Source of the DNA: CBDCGS01 sp965216915
GTDB taxonomy: Bacteria > Pseudomonadota > Alphaproteobacteria > UBA828
Length of the DNA stretch: 64,000 nucleotides
Assembly: GCA_965216915.1 (NCBI GenBank)
Contig: CBDCGS010000011.1
Coordinates: 1,240,001-1,304,000, forward strand
Direction of reading: 5' to 3'
Shown: positions 8,081-17,236 of the stretch, in pieces
Position numbering within the stretch: the first letter of the stretch is position 1
Layout of the letters: the number at the start of each line of letters is the position of its first letter
Notes under the pieces: generated by a model
What the model saw: the letters and a program-made list of their open reading frames with translations, nothing else
Databases searched by the model: none
Told to the model about the DNA's origin: nothing
Translations under genes and position numbers: made by a program

Positions 8081-9190
8081 CTAGCGTGCGATCGAATCGA
8101 TGTGCCGATTGACCTCGGACGCGGCCTCCATCTGCACCATGTGGCCCTGTCCGTCGAGCACCACCCGCGAGACCGAGTCAGGCAGCCCGTCCGCGTGCGC
8201 GGAAGGGATGATTTGATCGCTCGAACCCCAGATCACGAGGGTCGGCGCGCCGCCAAGTGCATCGCGCAAGACCGCCGCCTGCGCGCCACCGGGCGCGAAG
8301 GCGTCTTTGATTGCGCGGAGCGCCGCCGGCACACCATCGATCCGCTTGAAGGCGAGGAGATCGTTGATCAGCTGGCGCGTGACCAGCGCGGGATCGCTGA
8401 ACAGCTTCTCGACATGCGGCTTGAGATCCTTGCGCCGCTCGGCCTCGATGAAACCCTCGAGATAGGCGCCGTCGATCTCGCTTCCGAGGCCGGCGCTGCC
8501 GATCAGCGTCAGCGAGGCGACCCGCTCAGGCGCGTTCTGGGCCACCGCGAGCGCGATCGCGCCGCCCATCGAATGCCCGACGAGGTGGGCCTTGTCGATC
8601 CCGAGCGCCGCCATGAAGCCTGACAGGATGCCGGCAAAAAAGCCCACAGAGCCATCGCCGACATCCTTGGTCGAGCTGCCATGACCCGGAAGGTCGAGCG
8701 CGTAGACGCTCCGCGTCGCGGCCAGGGCCTCATGATTGAAGAGCCAATTGTTGAGGTCCCCGCCGAAGCCGTGGATCAGGATGATCGGCACGCCGCCTTC
8801 GCCGCGAAGAAGATAGGTGATCTGGCGGCCATCCACCTCGACGGTCTCGGTCGCGGGGCCTCCCTCTTCATCATCGTCCTCGGGCGGCACGAAATTGGCC
8901 TGGAAATCGGCGATGTAGGCGTCGATATCGGCATCGCCCGTGTCGGCATCGGCGACCACGGCCAGCAAGGCCCCGATCGGCAGTGTCTCGCCCTCTTGGG
9001 CGACCAGCCGGCGCATCACGCCGGCATCGGCGGCCTCGACGGCGCTCGAGATCTTTTCAGTCTCGACGTCGAGCACCTCGTCGCCGGCCGAGACCGAATC
9101 GCCCTCGTCGACGAGCCAGGCGGCGACCTTGCCCTCCTTCATCGAAAGGCCCCATTTCGGCATGCAAATGGGGCGGATCGAATCGCTCAT
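8081..9190 (-). CDS. acoC: Acetoin dehydrogenase E2 (lipoyl domain plus alpha/beta hydrolase)
   Basis: This 369-residue dihydrolipoamide acetyltransferase-type subunit has an N-terminal lipoyl domain (about 1–80; lipoylated Lys in ETEKISS), an acidic linker (EDDDEEGG) and an alpha/beta-hydrolase domain with GFGGD oxyanion region, nucleophile GHSMGG, Asp in WGSSDQ and C-terminal His in GQGHMVQ. This domain order is the hallmark of AcoC. Classical 2-oxoacid E2 proteins instead have a chloramphenicol-acetyltransferase fold. Last gene of acoXABC; its ATG overlaps the acoB stop (ATGA). Confidence 0.92.
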   Translation of the reverse strand: MSDSIRPICMPKWGLSMKEGKVAAWLVDEGDSVSAGDEVLDVETEKISSAVEAADAGVMRRLVAQEGETLPIGALLAVVADADTGDADIDAYIADFQANFVPPEDDDEEGGPATETVEVDGRQITYLLRGEGGVPIILIHGFGGDLNNWLFNHEALAATRSVYALDLPGHGSSTKDVGDGSVGFFAGILSGFMAALGIDKAHLVGHSMGGAIALAVAQNAPERVASLTLIGSAGLGSEIDGAYLEGFIEAERRKDLKPHVEKLFSDPALVTRQLINDLLAFKRIDGVPAALRAIKDAFAPGGAQAAVLRDALGGAPTLVIWGSSDQIIPSAHADGLPDSVSRVVLDGQGHMVQMEAASEVNRHIDSIAR

Positions 9191-10197
9191 TTGCCGTTCT
9201 CCATCACCGCCTTCGCGGCTGCGACGACCTGGTCGGCGCTCGGGATGTAGAGGTCCTCGAGATTGTCGGCAAACGGCACCGGCGTGTGCGGCGCGGTCAC
9301 CTTCTTGATCGGCGCCTTCAGCGCACCGAACGCCTCTTCGGCGACCAGCGCGGCGATGTCGGTGGCCATGTTGCAGCGCGGCGTCGCCTCGTCGAGCACG
9401 ACCAAACGGCCGGTGTTCTCGACGGTTTCGATGATGGTGTCCTCATCCATCGGCGAGGTCGTGCGCAGATCGACGATCTCGCACTCGATCCCGTCCTTGG
9501 CGAGCGCCGCAGCGGCTTCCTCGGCGACGTGAACCATGCGGCCGAGTGTGACGATCGAGACGTCGTCGCCTTCGCGCGTCACATTGGCTTCGCCGAAAGG
9601 CACGGTGTAGGCCTCGTCGGGGACGTCGCCCTCCAGGGTGTAGAGCGCCTTGTGCTCGCAGAAGATCACCGGGTCGTTGTCGCGGATCGCCTGGATCAGC
9701 AGACCCTTCGCGTCATAGGGGTTCGAGGGCGTCACGACCTTGAGACCCGGGATGTGCGTGAACACGGGATAGAGGCACTGCGAGTGCTGCGCGGCCGCGC
9801 GGAGCCCGGCGCCATACATCGTGCGGATCACGACCGGCGTTTCGGCCTTGCCGCCGAACATGTAGCGGAACTTCGCGGCTTGGTTGAAGATTTGGTCGAA
9901 GCAGACACCCATGAAGTCGATGAACATGAGCTCGGCAACCGGCCTCAGCCCGGCGGTGGCGGCGCCGACGGCCGCGCCGACGAACGCCGATTCGGTGATG
10001 GGCGTGTCCATCACGCGATCGCCGAATTTGCCGTAGAGGCCCTTGGTGATGCCGAGCGGTCCGCCCCAGGCGTCGCGTTCGCCGTCGGTGCCCAGGCCGC
10101 CCGCGACGTCTTCCCCCATCACGATGACGGTTTCGTCGCGCTCCATCTCCTGCGCGAGAGCCTCATTGATCGCTTGCTGATAGGTCTTGCGTGCCAT
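9187..10197 (-). CDS. acoB: Acetoin dehydrogenase E1 beta subunit
   Basis: This 336-residue transketolase-like beta subunit of the thiamine-diphosphate E1 component starts MARKTYQQAINEALAQEMER. It contains GEDVAG and the TPP-activating Glu region, DRVMDTPITESAFVGAAVGA, and a C-terminal domain ending with a VAAAKAVMENGK segment. Together with acoA it cleaves acetoin to acetaldehyde and acetyl-lipoyl-E2. A strong ribosome-binding sequence GGGGGACC precedes the ATG. It could serve a different 2-oxoacid or diketone, but pairing with the hydrolase-type E2 favours acetoin. Confidence 0.9.
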   Translation of the reverse strand: MARKTYQQAINEALAQEMERDETVIVMGEDVAGGLGTDGERDAWGGPLGITKGLYGKFGDRVMDTPITESAFVGAAVGAATAGLRPVAELMFIDFMGVCFDQIFNQAAKFRYMFGGKAETPVVIRTMYGAGLRAAAQHSQCLYPVFTHIPGLKVVTPSNPYDAKGLLIQAIRDNDPVIFCEHKALYTLEGDVPDEAYTVPFGEANVTREGDDVSIVTLGRMVHVAEEAAAALAKDGIECEIVDLRTTSPMDEDTIIETVENTGRLVVLDEATPRCNMATDIAALVAEEAFGALKAPIKKVTAPHTPVPFADNLEDLYIPSADQVVAAAKAVMENGK

Positions 10198-10212
10198 TGG
10201 TCGGTCCCCCGC

Positions 10213-11181
10213 TCAGTACGAGACGTAAACGTCGGTGAGAAGCTCGGCCGCGGCGGGTTTGGCGCCCGATTTGGCCTTGTCGACCGCACCCTCGATGAGA
10301 GCGAGCGCTTCCTTGTCGATCGCGTCGAGTTCGGCGGCGTCGACCAGCGACGCGGAGGTCACCTTCTCACGGAACAGGGACAGGCAATCGCGGCTGTCGC
10401 GGATGGTCTGCACCTCGCCGTCACCCCGGTAGGTCTGGGCGTCGCCCTCGAAGTGACCGTAGTAGCGGTTGAGCTTGAACTCGAGCAGGCTCGGTCCGCC
10501 ACCCTCGCGGGCGCGCCGGATCGCCTCGCCGGCGGCCTCATGCACCGCGAAGAAATCATGACCGTCGACCACCACGCCCGGCATGTTGAAACCGCTCGCA
10601 CGGTCCGCTGCGTCGTCGCAGGCGATCGACCATTTCGAAGAGGTCGATTCCGCGTAGCCATTGTTTTCGATCACGAAAATGCAGGGCAGGTTCCACACCG
10701 ACGCGAGGTTCAGGCTCTCGAAGGTCGTGCCCTGGTTCGAGCCGCCGTCACCGACGAACGCGATCGCGACACCACCGGTGCCGAGCGTCTTCGCCGCAAG
10801 GCCCGCGCCGCAGATCAGCGGCGGTCCGCCCCCGACGATGCCGTTCGCGCCCATCATGCCCTTGTCGAGATCGGCGATATGCATGGAGCCGCCCTTGCCC
10901 GCGCAAAGGCCGTCCTGCTTGCCGTAGATCTCCGCCATCATGGCCGGCACCTCGCAGCCTTTGGCGATGCAGTGGCCGTGGCCGCGATGGGTGCTTGCGA
11001 TCTTGTCACGCTCGTCAAGATGCATACAGACGCCGACGGCGCTCGCCTCCTCGCCGGCGTAAAGATGCACGAAGCCCGGAATATCGCCGGTCGCGAATTC
11101 GACGTGCAAACGCTCCTCGAACTCGCGGATCGTGCGCATTGTGCGGTACGCTTCGATCAGTTGGTCTTTGCTCAGCTGCAT
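10213..11181 (-). CDS. acoA: Acetoin dehydrogenase E1 alpha subunit
   Basis: This 322-residue thiamine-diphosphate-binding alpha subunit has HRGHGHCIAKG (substrate/TPP region), GKGGSMHIAD, and the TPP motif from FVGDGGSNQGT through to ENNGYAESTS. The ATG at 11181 (MQLSKDQL) is chosen over one at 11196 because GGGAGA sits 7 bp in front of it. Second gene of acoXABC; 65–80 bp separate it from acoX, and acoB follows after 15 bp. No dihydrolipoamide dehydrogenase gene is adjacent, so the E3 must come from elsewhere. Confidence 0.92.
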   Translation of the reverse strand: MQLSKDQLIEAYRTMRTIREFEERLHVEFATGDIPGFVHLYAGEEASAVGVCMHLDERDKIASTHRGHGHCIAKGCEVPAMMAEIYGKQDGLCAGKGGSMHIADLDKGMMGANGIVGGGPPLICGAGLAAKTLGTGGVAIAFVGDGGSNQGTTFESLNLASVWNLPCIFVIENNGYAESTSSKWSIACDDAADRASGFNMPGVVVDGHDFFAVHEAAGEAIRRAREGGGPSLLEFKLNRYYGHFEGDAQTYRGDGEVQTIRDSRDCLSLFREKVTSASLVDAAELDAIDKEALALIEGAVDKAKSGAKPAAAELLTDVYVSY

Positions 11182-11188
11182 GCCCGTG

Positions 11189-11194
11189 TCTCCC
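11189..11194 (-). promoter_or_regulatory. Ribosome binding site that sets the acoA start
   Basis: GGGAGA on the minus strand, 7 bp from ATG 11181. It overlaps the alternative upstream ATG at 11196–11194, so the downstream start is favoured. Confidence 0.6.
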
Positions 11195-11261
11195 ATACTC
11201 AGCGCCGCCTGCGCGGTCGCGCGGAAAATAGTCCAGCCCGCTTCATTTGTCGAAGGTCCCT

Positions 11262-12293
11262 CTACCGGCGGAGCAACCCCCGTTGCGCGGCGGCGTCCAT
11301 AACCTTCGACACGTCGATCGTCCGGGGACCGTTCCGGTCCAGTTCAACCGTTACGCGATCCCTATCGCTAAACGCTATCTCACGCTCGCCGTCAAGCGCG
11401 ATCACACCCGTCTTCGCGCGCACCGGGACGGGGTGAGCAGGCACCAAGTCCTCGACTCGCTCCACGCCGACCTCGACGAGCAGCCCGGGCGCGATCGGAG
11501 CCGCGATCGTGGTCGCTGCGCCGGGCGAGGCGGCAAGGTCCATCGCGACCCCCCGGGGCTCGGCACGCGTAACCGGACGGATCAGCCCGGCGATGGCCGA
11601 CAGCCCGATGGCGTCAGGCTCCGCGAACGCCACGAACAGCTGGTCGAGGCCGTCTGCGCGCCAGAGCGCCTTCGCTCCGGTCCAAAGTCCATCGCTCACG
11701 CACACGTCGACCAGGGCCATGTCGCGCTCCGCGCCGTTGACCGCGATCCTTAGAACCTTGTTGCGCATCGTGCCGGCGTCGCGGTCGACCGCGCCGGTGG
11801 CGACGAGACCGGCGGCAAGCCCCGCGATCGTGGCCTCGCGAACGGCCGGAAAGACATTGTTGGTGCCCGTCGAGAGCGAGGTCATCGGCACCTCGCCACA
11901 CACCCGCGCCACGAGGCGATTGGTGCCATCGCCCCCGAGAACGATGATCCCGCCGGCGCCGCGTTCCACCATTTGTGCGGCACCGACCAATGTGTCCTGC
12001 GCCGAATCGTCGATCGGCATGTCGAGAAATGTGACGGACGGCCAGGTTTGGCCCTCGGGCGGCGGCCGCTCTATGGCGCGCCGCACGCGATCGGCGATGC
12101 CGCTCTCATCCGGGATCATGTAGCAGGTGCGAACGCCGACCGCGCCGAGGGCGGAGAACAGCCGCGTGATCATGTTGCGCTTCTCGGCAATCGGAAACAC
12201 CGATGCCTGCGCGACGAGCCGCCGAATGTCGCGCCCGGCGGCCGGGTTGGCGATAATGCCGATGGCGGGCCCGGGCTGGCTGGTTTGGGTCAT
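11262..12293 (-). CDS. acoX: AcoX, ATP-NAD kinase-like protein of the acetoin operon
   Basis: This 343-residue protein has the NAD-kinase/diacylglycerol-kinase-type nucleotide motif LGGDGTNR and an N-terminal GIIANPAAGRDIRRL. AcoX is found at the head of acetoin operons (acoXABC in Cupriavidus), but its reaction is not established. GGAGG precedes the ATG, and the gene is divergent from a Nudix hydrolase across 136 bp, where the operon promoter should lie. Confidence 0.88.
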   Translation of the reverse strand: MTQTSQPGPAIGIIANPAAGRDIRRLVAQASVFPIAEKRNMITRLFSALGAVGVRTCYMIPDESGIADRVRRAIERPPPEGQTWPSVTFLDMPIDDSAQDTLVGAAQMVERGAGGIIVLGGDGTNRLVARVCGEVPMTSLSTGTNNVFPAVREATIAGLAAGLVATGAVDRDAGTMRNKVLRIAVNGAERDMALVDVCVSDGLWTGAKALWRADGLDQLFVAFAEPDAIGLSAIAGLIRPVTRAEPRGVAMDLAASPGAATTIAAPIAPGLLVEVGVERVEDLVPAHPVPVRAKTGVIALDGEREIAFSDRDRVTVELDRNGPRTIDVSKVMDAAAQRGLLRR

Positions 12294-12429
12294 GGCGCCT
12301 CCGCGCAGGTGTGTTACGAAATGACGGCCGCGCCCCCGCGGTGCAGCGAGGCGCGGCGTGGCGTATGCTCGGTGAAGAGCGGGCCGTATCTATCACAATC
12401 GGCACCCGACAAGGGAGAGGCGAGCGACC

Positions 12430-12831
12430 GTGCGACATCCCGTGAATGTGCGCGTCTATGGCGTGCTTCGCCGAGCCGATCGCGTGCTGATCGCCGAAGA
12501 GGCGGTGATGGGGCGGCAAGTCCTCAAGCTCCCGGGCGGGGCCGTCGAGCGCAATGAGACGCCCGAGCGCGCGCTTTTGCGGGAATTTCAGGAAGAAGGC
12601 GGGCTCGCCGTCGAGCTGGTGCGCCTGCTGCATGTGCCGGGCACATTGTACAGCCACTGGACGCACGGTCCGTATACGCCCATCTATTATCAGGTTCACG
12701 GCGAGGGTGATCCGATGACCCCCGACCATGAACCGCTCGTTCTGCGATTCATGGAACCGGCAGAGGCCATCGACAGCGGCTTGATGGCGTACCCTGAGGC
12801 CGTGGCGATCCGGCGCGCCTGGAGCGCGTGA
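12430..12831 (+). CDS. Nudix hydrolase
   Basis: This 133-residue protein has a complete Nudix box at about 36–58 (GGAVERNETPERALLREFQE, then EGG) within a single small Nudix domain. The HVPGTLYSHW and YYQVHGEGDP segments downstream do not identify the substrate for me. It starts with GTG preceded by GGGAGAGGCGAG. TATGCT at 12364–12369 is a candidate -10. It is divergent from acoX and followed 22 bp later by the RND adaptor. Confidence 0.85.
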   Translation: MRHPVNVRVYGVLRRADRVLIAEEAVMGRQVLKLPGGAVERNETPERALLREFQEEGGLAVELVRLLHVPGTLYSHWTHGPYTPIYYQVHGEGDPMTPDHEPLVLRFMEPAEAIDSGLMAYPEAVAIRRAWSA

Positions 12832-12853
12832 CGAGCGGAGCAGTGGGAGCGAG

Positions 12854-13972
12854 ATGATCGGACACGCGAAAAGCGTCGCAGCGGCCGTCGCCCTTGTGGC
12901 ACTGACGACGCTCGTCGTCTCGATCGGCCCGGTCGGCGCGCAACAGGCCGCCGTGGTCGACGTCGACGCCGTGCGCGTCGAAACCATGTCGCAGACCGTG
13001 CCGATCCTGGGGCGCCTGGTGCCGCGCCAGGCGGGAGATGTTGCCGCGCGCACCAGTGGGCCGGTTTTTTCGTTCCTGGTGGATGTCGGCGATCGTGTCG
13101 AGAAAGACGACTTGATTGCGGAGATCGACCCGGTACGCATTCAAGCCGAGCGGAACCGGCTGGCAACCATCGTGAGCGAGGCGAAGACGCAGGTGGAGCA
13201 GGCCACCGCCCAGGCGGCCCTCCGCCGCCAGGAGCTGCGGCGGCTTGAGGGCCTCCGGCAATCCGCCGCGTTCAGCCAGGGCCGCTACGAAGATGCGCAG
13301 CAAGAAGTGATCATCGCCGAGCACGCGATCAGCCTTGCCGAGGCTCGGCGCGCCTCCGCGGTCGCGAACCTTCGACTTGCGCAGATCGACCTTCGATGGG
13401 CGGCCATCAAGGCGCCCTATCCGGGCGTCATCACCGTCGTTCATACGGAAGTCGGCGCGTGGCTCGGCGTCGGTCAACCGGTCGTGACGATGCTCAACGA
13501 TCGGGATCTCGAGATCGAGGCCGACGTGCCGTCGAACCGCATCGGCGGGCTCGACCCTGGTGTGGTGGTCGATGTCGCGCTCGAGGACGGCAGTGAGCAT
13601 ATGGCCGTGGTGCGCGCGGTCGTGCCCGAGGAGAATGCTCTCACGCGCACGCGGCAAGTGCGCTTCACGCCGACCTTTGTGGGGACGCCGCAGGACTTCG
13701 CAGCCAACCAAACGGTGACGGTCTCACTCCCGGCCGGCCGCGCCCGTGACGCGCTCACGGTGCACAAGGACGCAATCGTCCGAATCCAGGGACAAGCGTT
13801 CGTCTACGTTGCGCAGGACGGGCAGGCTCAAATCCGCCCGGTCCAGCTTGGCGAGGCGGTCGGCGCGCGCTTCGAGGTGCTCGGTGGTGTCGGGCCCGGG
13901 GAGCAGGTCGTGGTGCGCGGCAACGAGCGCCTCCAGCCAGGCCAGCCGATCTCGATCGGCAACGCCGGCTAG
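12854..13972 (+). CDS. RND efflux periplasmic adaptor (HlyD/MFP family)
   Basis: This 372-residue adaptor bridges an inner-membrane RND pump and an outer-membrane channel. It has a signal peptide (1–29), a split lipoyl-like half ending FLVDVGDRVEKDDLIAEID, an alpha-hairpin coiled coil (about 92–155, rich in Gln/Ala/Glu/Arg), the second lipoyl half (IKAPYPGVITVVHTEVGAWL), a beta-barrel domain and a membrane-proximal domain ending GEQVVVRGNERLQPGQPI. No lipobox Cys is seen. The pump starts 18 bp downstream; no TolC-like gene is adjacent. Confidence 0.92.
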   Translation: MIGHAKSVAAAVALVALTTLVVSIGPVGAQQAAVVDVDAVRVETMSQTVPILGRLVPRQAGDVAARTSGPVFSFLVDVGDRVEKDDLIAEIDPVRIQAERNRLATIVSEAKTQVEQATAQAALRRQELRRLEGLRQSAAFSQGRYEDAQQEVIIAEHAISLAEARRASAVANLRLAQIDLRWAAIKAPYPGVITVVHTEVGAWLGVGQPVVTMLNDRDLEIEADVPSNRIGGLDPGVVVDVALEDGSEHMAVVRAVVPEENALTRTRQVRFTPTFVGTPQDFAANQTVTVSLPAGRARDALTVHKDAIVRIQGQAFVYVAQDGQAQIRPVQLGEAVGARFEVLGGVGPGEQVVVRGNERLQPGQPISIGNAG

Positions 13973-13990
13973 TACGGCGCACGCAACCCA

Positions 13991-16900
13991 ATGAACCTGA
14001 TCAAGCTCGCCATCAACCGTCCGATCGCGGTGATCGCGGCGGTGCTGATGGCACTGATGTTCGGGTTTGTCGCGCTCCAGACCATTCCGATTCAGCTCAC
14101 GCCGGACGTGCGCAAGCCGGTGCTGACCGTCAACACCGCCTGGCCCGGCGCGGCGCCGGCGGAGGTCGAGCGCGAGATCATCACCCAGCAAGAGGAGGTG
14201 CTGAAGGGCCTCGAGGGGCTCAACCGCATGACGTCGAACTCGGACGACGGCAACGGTGAGATCGAGCTCGAGTTCCAAGTCGGCAACGATATGGATCGGG
14301 CGCTCGTCCTGGTTGCCAACCGGCTCGATCGTGTGACCAACCGGCCCGATGACGCCGACGAGCCGGTGATCAACACCTCGGGCTCCGAGGACCAGCCGAT
14401 CGCGTGGTTCATCCTGACCCGGCTCCCCGGCAACGAGCGCGCGATTCACACCTACGGCGATTTCGTCGAGGACGTCATTCAAGACCGGCTGGAGCGGGTC
14501 GACGGCGTCTCGCGCGTGAACCTGTTCGGCGGCACCTCGAAGGAGCTCAGGATCACCGTCGATCCCGAGCGCATGGCCCGCTATGGGCTCACCGTCACCG
14601 AGATCGCGCGGTCCTTGCGCGAGGCCAACGCCTCCGTCTCCGCCGGTGACGTCGAGGAGGGCAAGCGGCGCTACGTCGTGCGCACGGACGGCGAGCTGAA
14701 CACGCCCGAGCGTGTCGCCGGCGTGGTGCTGCGCTCGGCGCGGGACGACACCTCCGGCCGGGTCGGACGCGTCACGGTCGGCGATATCGCAACGGTCGCC
14801 TATCACTTCAATGATCCGGTGGCGCGCATCCGTCTGCTTGGCGAGCCGGCGCTCGCGATCAACGCCGTGCGGGAGACGGGCGCCAACGTCATCGAGACCA
14901 TGGCGGGTATTGCGGAAGCCGTGGAGGAGCTCAACGCGACCGCGATGCCGCAAGCGGGCGTCAAGTTCCAGCAGGTCTATGATGAGACGATCTACATCGA
15001 TTCCGCGATCGAGCTCGTGCAGCAGAACATCTACGTGGGCGGTGTGCTCGCGGCGCTGATCCTGCTCCTGTTCCTGCGATCGTTCCCGGCAACCCTCATC
15101 ATCTCGATCGCGATCCCGGTGTCCGTGATCGGCTCCTTCGTCGCGATGGCCGTGCTCGGGCGTTCCCTGAATGTGATTTCCCTGGCCGGCTTGGCCTTCG
15201 CGGTGGGCATGGTGGTCGATGCGGCGATCGTGGTTCTCGAGAACATCTATCGCCTGCGTCAGCAGGGCTATCGCCGGCTGGAGGCCGCCTATCTCGGCGC
15301 GCGACAGGTATGGGGCGCCGTGTTCGTCTCGGCCACGACGACGGTGTTGGTCTTCGTGCCGATCCTCGTGATGGAGCTCGAGGCGGGCCAGCTGTTCCGC
15401 GACATCGCGGTCGCCATCTCGGTCTCCGTCGTGCTGTCGCTGATCGTCGCGAACACGGTCATTCCGTCCCTTGCGAGCCGCATTCTCGGTCGCCGCTGGC
15501 GTCGCCGTCGGGAGACCGCCGACGAGACCGACGGTGCGCCGGAAGACCTCGAAGAAGCGCCGAAGCGCCTCCGCATCCCGATTCTCGACGACCTCGCGGG
15601 CGCGTTCGTTCGCTTGGTGCTGGGCTTCACTGGTTGGGTGGTTCGCGGCCGCCTCCGGGCGGCGCTGGTCGCGATCGTGGTTTGCGGCGCGTCGCTGTTC
15701 ATCTCGTGGCAGCTCCTGCCCAAGCTCGACTACCTGCCGACGGGCAATCGTAACCTCGTGTTCGGCATCGTTCTGCCGCCGCCCGGCTACAACCTGGCGA
15801 CCACGACCGACATCGCACGGTCGGTCGAAGACGCAGTGCGCCCCCATTGGGCTTCGGAGACCGGGCCCGAAGCCGAGCCGGGCGGGCCGCCGAAGATGCA
15901 GCGCTTTTTCTTCGTGACGTTCCGCACGCAAGCCTTCGTCGGCGCCGTCTCGGTCGAGCCGAACCGCGCCGGAGAGCTGATCGATCCGATTCGCTTCCCC
16001 GTCTTCCAGGAGCCCGGCACCTACGGGTTCATCAGCCAGGCCTCGCTTTTCGGCCGCGGGATCGGTGGGGGCCGCAAGATTGACGTGGACATATCGGGGC
16101 CGAACCTCGATGCCGTGCTGGGAGTCGCGCTGCAGGCGACCGGGCGTATTGCGCAGGTGCTGCCCTTCGACCAGGGCAACCAGTTCCGCCCGCGGCCGGG
16201 GCTCGAACTCGGCGCGCCCGAGGTGCGGCTTTTCCCGAACCCCATCAAGCTTGGCGACAACGGTGTCACCGCAAGCGAGCTCGGCGCCACCATCGAGGCC
16301 TACAATGACGGGCTGAAGATCGACGAAGTCACGATCGACGCCAACCGCCTCAACCTGGTGCTCGCGGGCCCGCCACAAAACGTTCTCCGCACGCAGGGGA
16401 TCGACAGCCTGCCGGTCGTCACCGATTCAGGCACCATCGTGCCGGCAAGCACGCTCGCCGACATCGCGGTCACCTCGGGCCCGACGCAGATCCGCCATGT
16501 CGAGCGGGAGCGCACGGTGACGCTCGAGATCCGCCCAGCGGCCGACGTGCCGCTCGAGGTCGCGCTGGAGCGCCTCGAGACCGAGGTGATCGGCGCGCTG
16601 GAAGCGGAGGGCCTGCCGCCGGGCGTCAAGATCCGGCTTTCGGGCACGGCGGACGACCTGCAGAAGACGTGGGAGGCGATGGTGGTCAACCTCGTGATCG
16701 CAATCGCCATCGTCTATCTGATCATGGCCGTGCTCTTCGAGAGCTTCATCTACCCGCTCATCATCATGCTCTCGGTGCCGCTCGCCACAGCGGGTGGCGT
16801 GCTCGGGCTCTGGGTGGTCAATCTTTACAGCTTCCAGCCGCTCGACATGCTGACGCTGCTCGGCTTCGTCATTCTGATCGGGATCGTCGTGAACAATGCG

Positions 16901-17236
16901 ATTCTGCTTGTCCACCAAACCCTCTTCCACCTGCGCGAGGAGGGAATGGCGGTCTCGGAGGCAATTGTCGAGGCGACGCGCAACCGCATCCGCCCGATCT
17001 TCATGTCGACCCTCACCAGCGTGTTCGGCATGCTACCGCTCGTGCTCTTCCCGGGGGCGGGCTCCGAGCTCTACCGCGGCCTCGGCTCGGTTGTGGTGGG
17101 CGGGCTTGCGCTGTCGGCCGTGCTCACGCTTCTGATTGTGCCGCCGCTCCTCGCGGTCGTCGCGACCCGCCAGCAGCACAAGCGCGAGCTGCTCGACGAG
17201 ACCAAGATCCGCGCCCGCGGCGCCAGCGCCGAGTGA
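13991..17236 (+). CDS. RND-family efflux pump, inner-membrane permease
   Basis: This 1081-residue proton-driven exporter has the usual plan of an N-terminal helix (LAINRPIAVIAAVLMALMFG), a large periplasmic loop, six helices, a cytosolic loop rich in Arg and Glu (RRWRRRRETADETDGAPEDL), a second periplasmic loop and the last helices. The proton-relay helix 4 reads FAVGMVVDAAIVVLENI, with one Asp where AcrB has two; single-Asp versions occur in heavy-metal RND pumps, so this alone does not imply inactivity. The substrate is unknown. Its TGA overlaps the GTG of endonuclease V (GTGA). Confidence 0.93.
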   Translation: MNLIKLAINRPIAVIAAVLMALMFGFVALQTIPIQLTPDVRKPVLTVNTAWPGAAPAEVEREIITQQEEVLKGLEGLNRMTSNSDDGNGEIELEFQVGNDMDRALVLVANRLDRVTNRPDDADEPVINTSGSEDQPIAWFILTRLPGNERAIHTYGDFVEDVIQDRLERVDGVSRVNLFGGTSKELRITVDPERMARYGLTVTEIARSLREANASVSAGDVEEGKRRYVVRTDGELNTPERVAGVVLRSARDDTSGRVGRVTVGDIATVAYHFNDPVARIRLLGEPALAINAVRETGANVIETMAGIAEAVEELNATAMPQAGVKFQQVYDETIYIDSAIELVQQNIYVGGVLAALILLLFLRSFPATLIISIAIPVSVIGSFVAMAVLGRSLNVISLAGLAFAVGMVVDAAIVVLENIYRLRQQGYRRLEAAYLGARQVWGAVFVSATTTVLVFVPILVMELEAGQLFRDIAVAISVSVVLSLIVANTVIPSLASRILGRRWRRRRETADETDGAPEDLEEAPKRLRIPILDDLAGAFVRLVLGFTGWVVRGRLRAALVAIVVCGASLFISWQLLPKLDYLPTGNRNLVFGIVLPPPGYNLATTTDIARSVEDAVRPHWASETGPEAEPGGPPKMQRFFFVTFRTQAFVGAVSVEPNRAGELIDPIRFPVFQEPGTYGFISQASLFGRGIGGGRKIDVDISGPNLDAVLGVALQATGRIAQVLPFDQGNQFRPRPGLELGAPEVRLFPNPIKLGDNGVTASELGATIEAYNDGLKIDEVTIDANRLNLVLAGPPQNVLRTQGIDSLPVVTDSGTIVPASTLADIAVTSGPTQIRHVERERTVTLEIRPAADVPLEVALERLETEVIGALEAEGLPPGVKIRLSGTADDLQKTWEAMVVNLVIAIAIVYLIMAVLFESFIYPLIIMLSVPLATAGGVLGLWVVNLYSFQPLDMLTLLGFVILIGIVVNNAILLVHQTLFHLREEGMAVSEAIVEATRNRIRPIFMSTLTSVFGMLPLVLFPGAGSELYRGLGSVVVGGLALSAVLTLLIVPPLLAVVATRQQHKRELLDETKIRARGASAE

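Noticed and set aside
8983..11436. 817-codon open frame on the plus strand opposite acoABC
   Set aside because: It is a shadow of the acetoin genes: Arg/His/Gly-rich composition, no domain, and the minus strand carries three clearly conserved coupled genes. Long antisense frames are expected at this GC content.
13724..16378. 884-codon open frame opposite the RND pump
   Set aside because: Composition is dominated by Arg, Asp, His and Gly with no recognisable domain; the plus strand encodes an intact RND permease.
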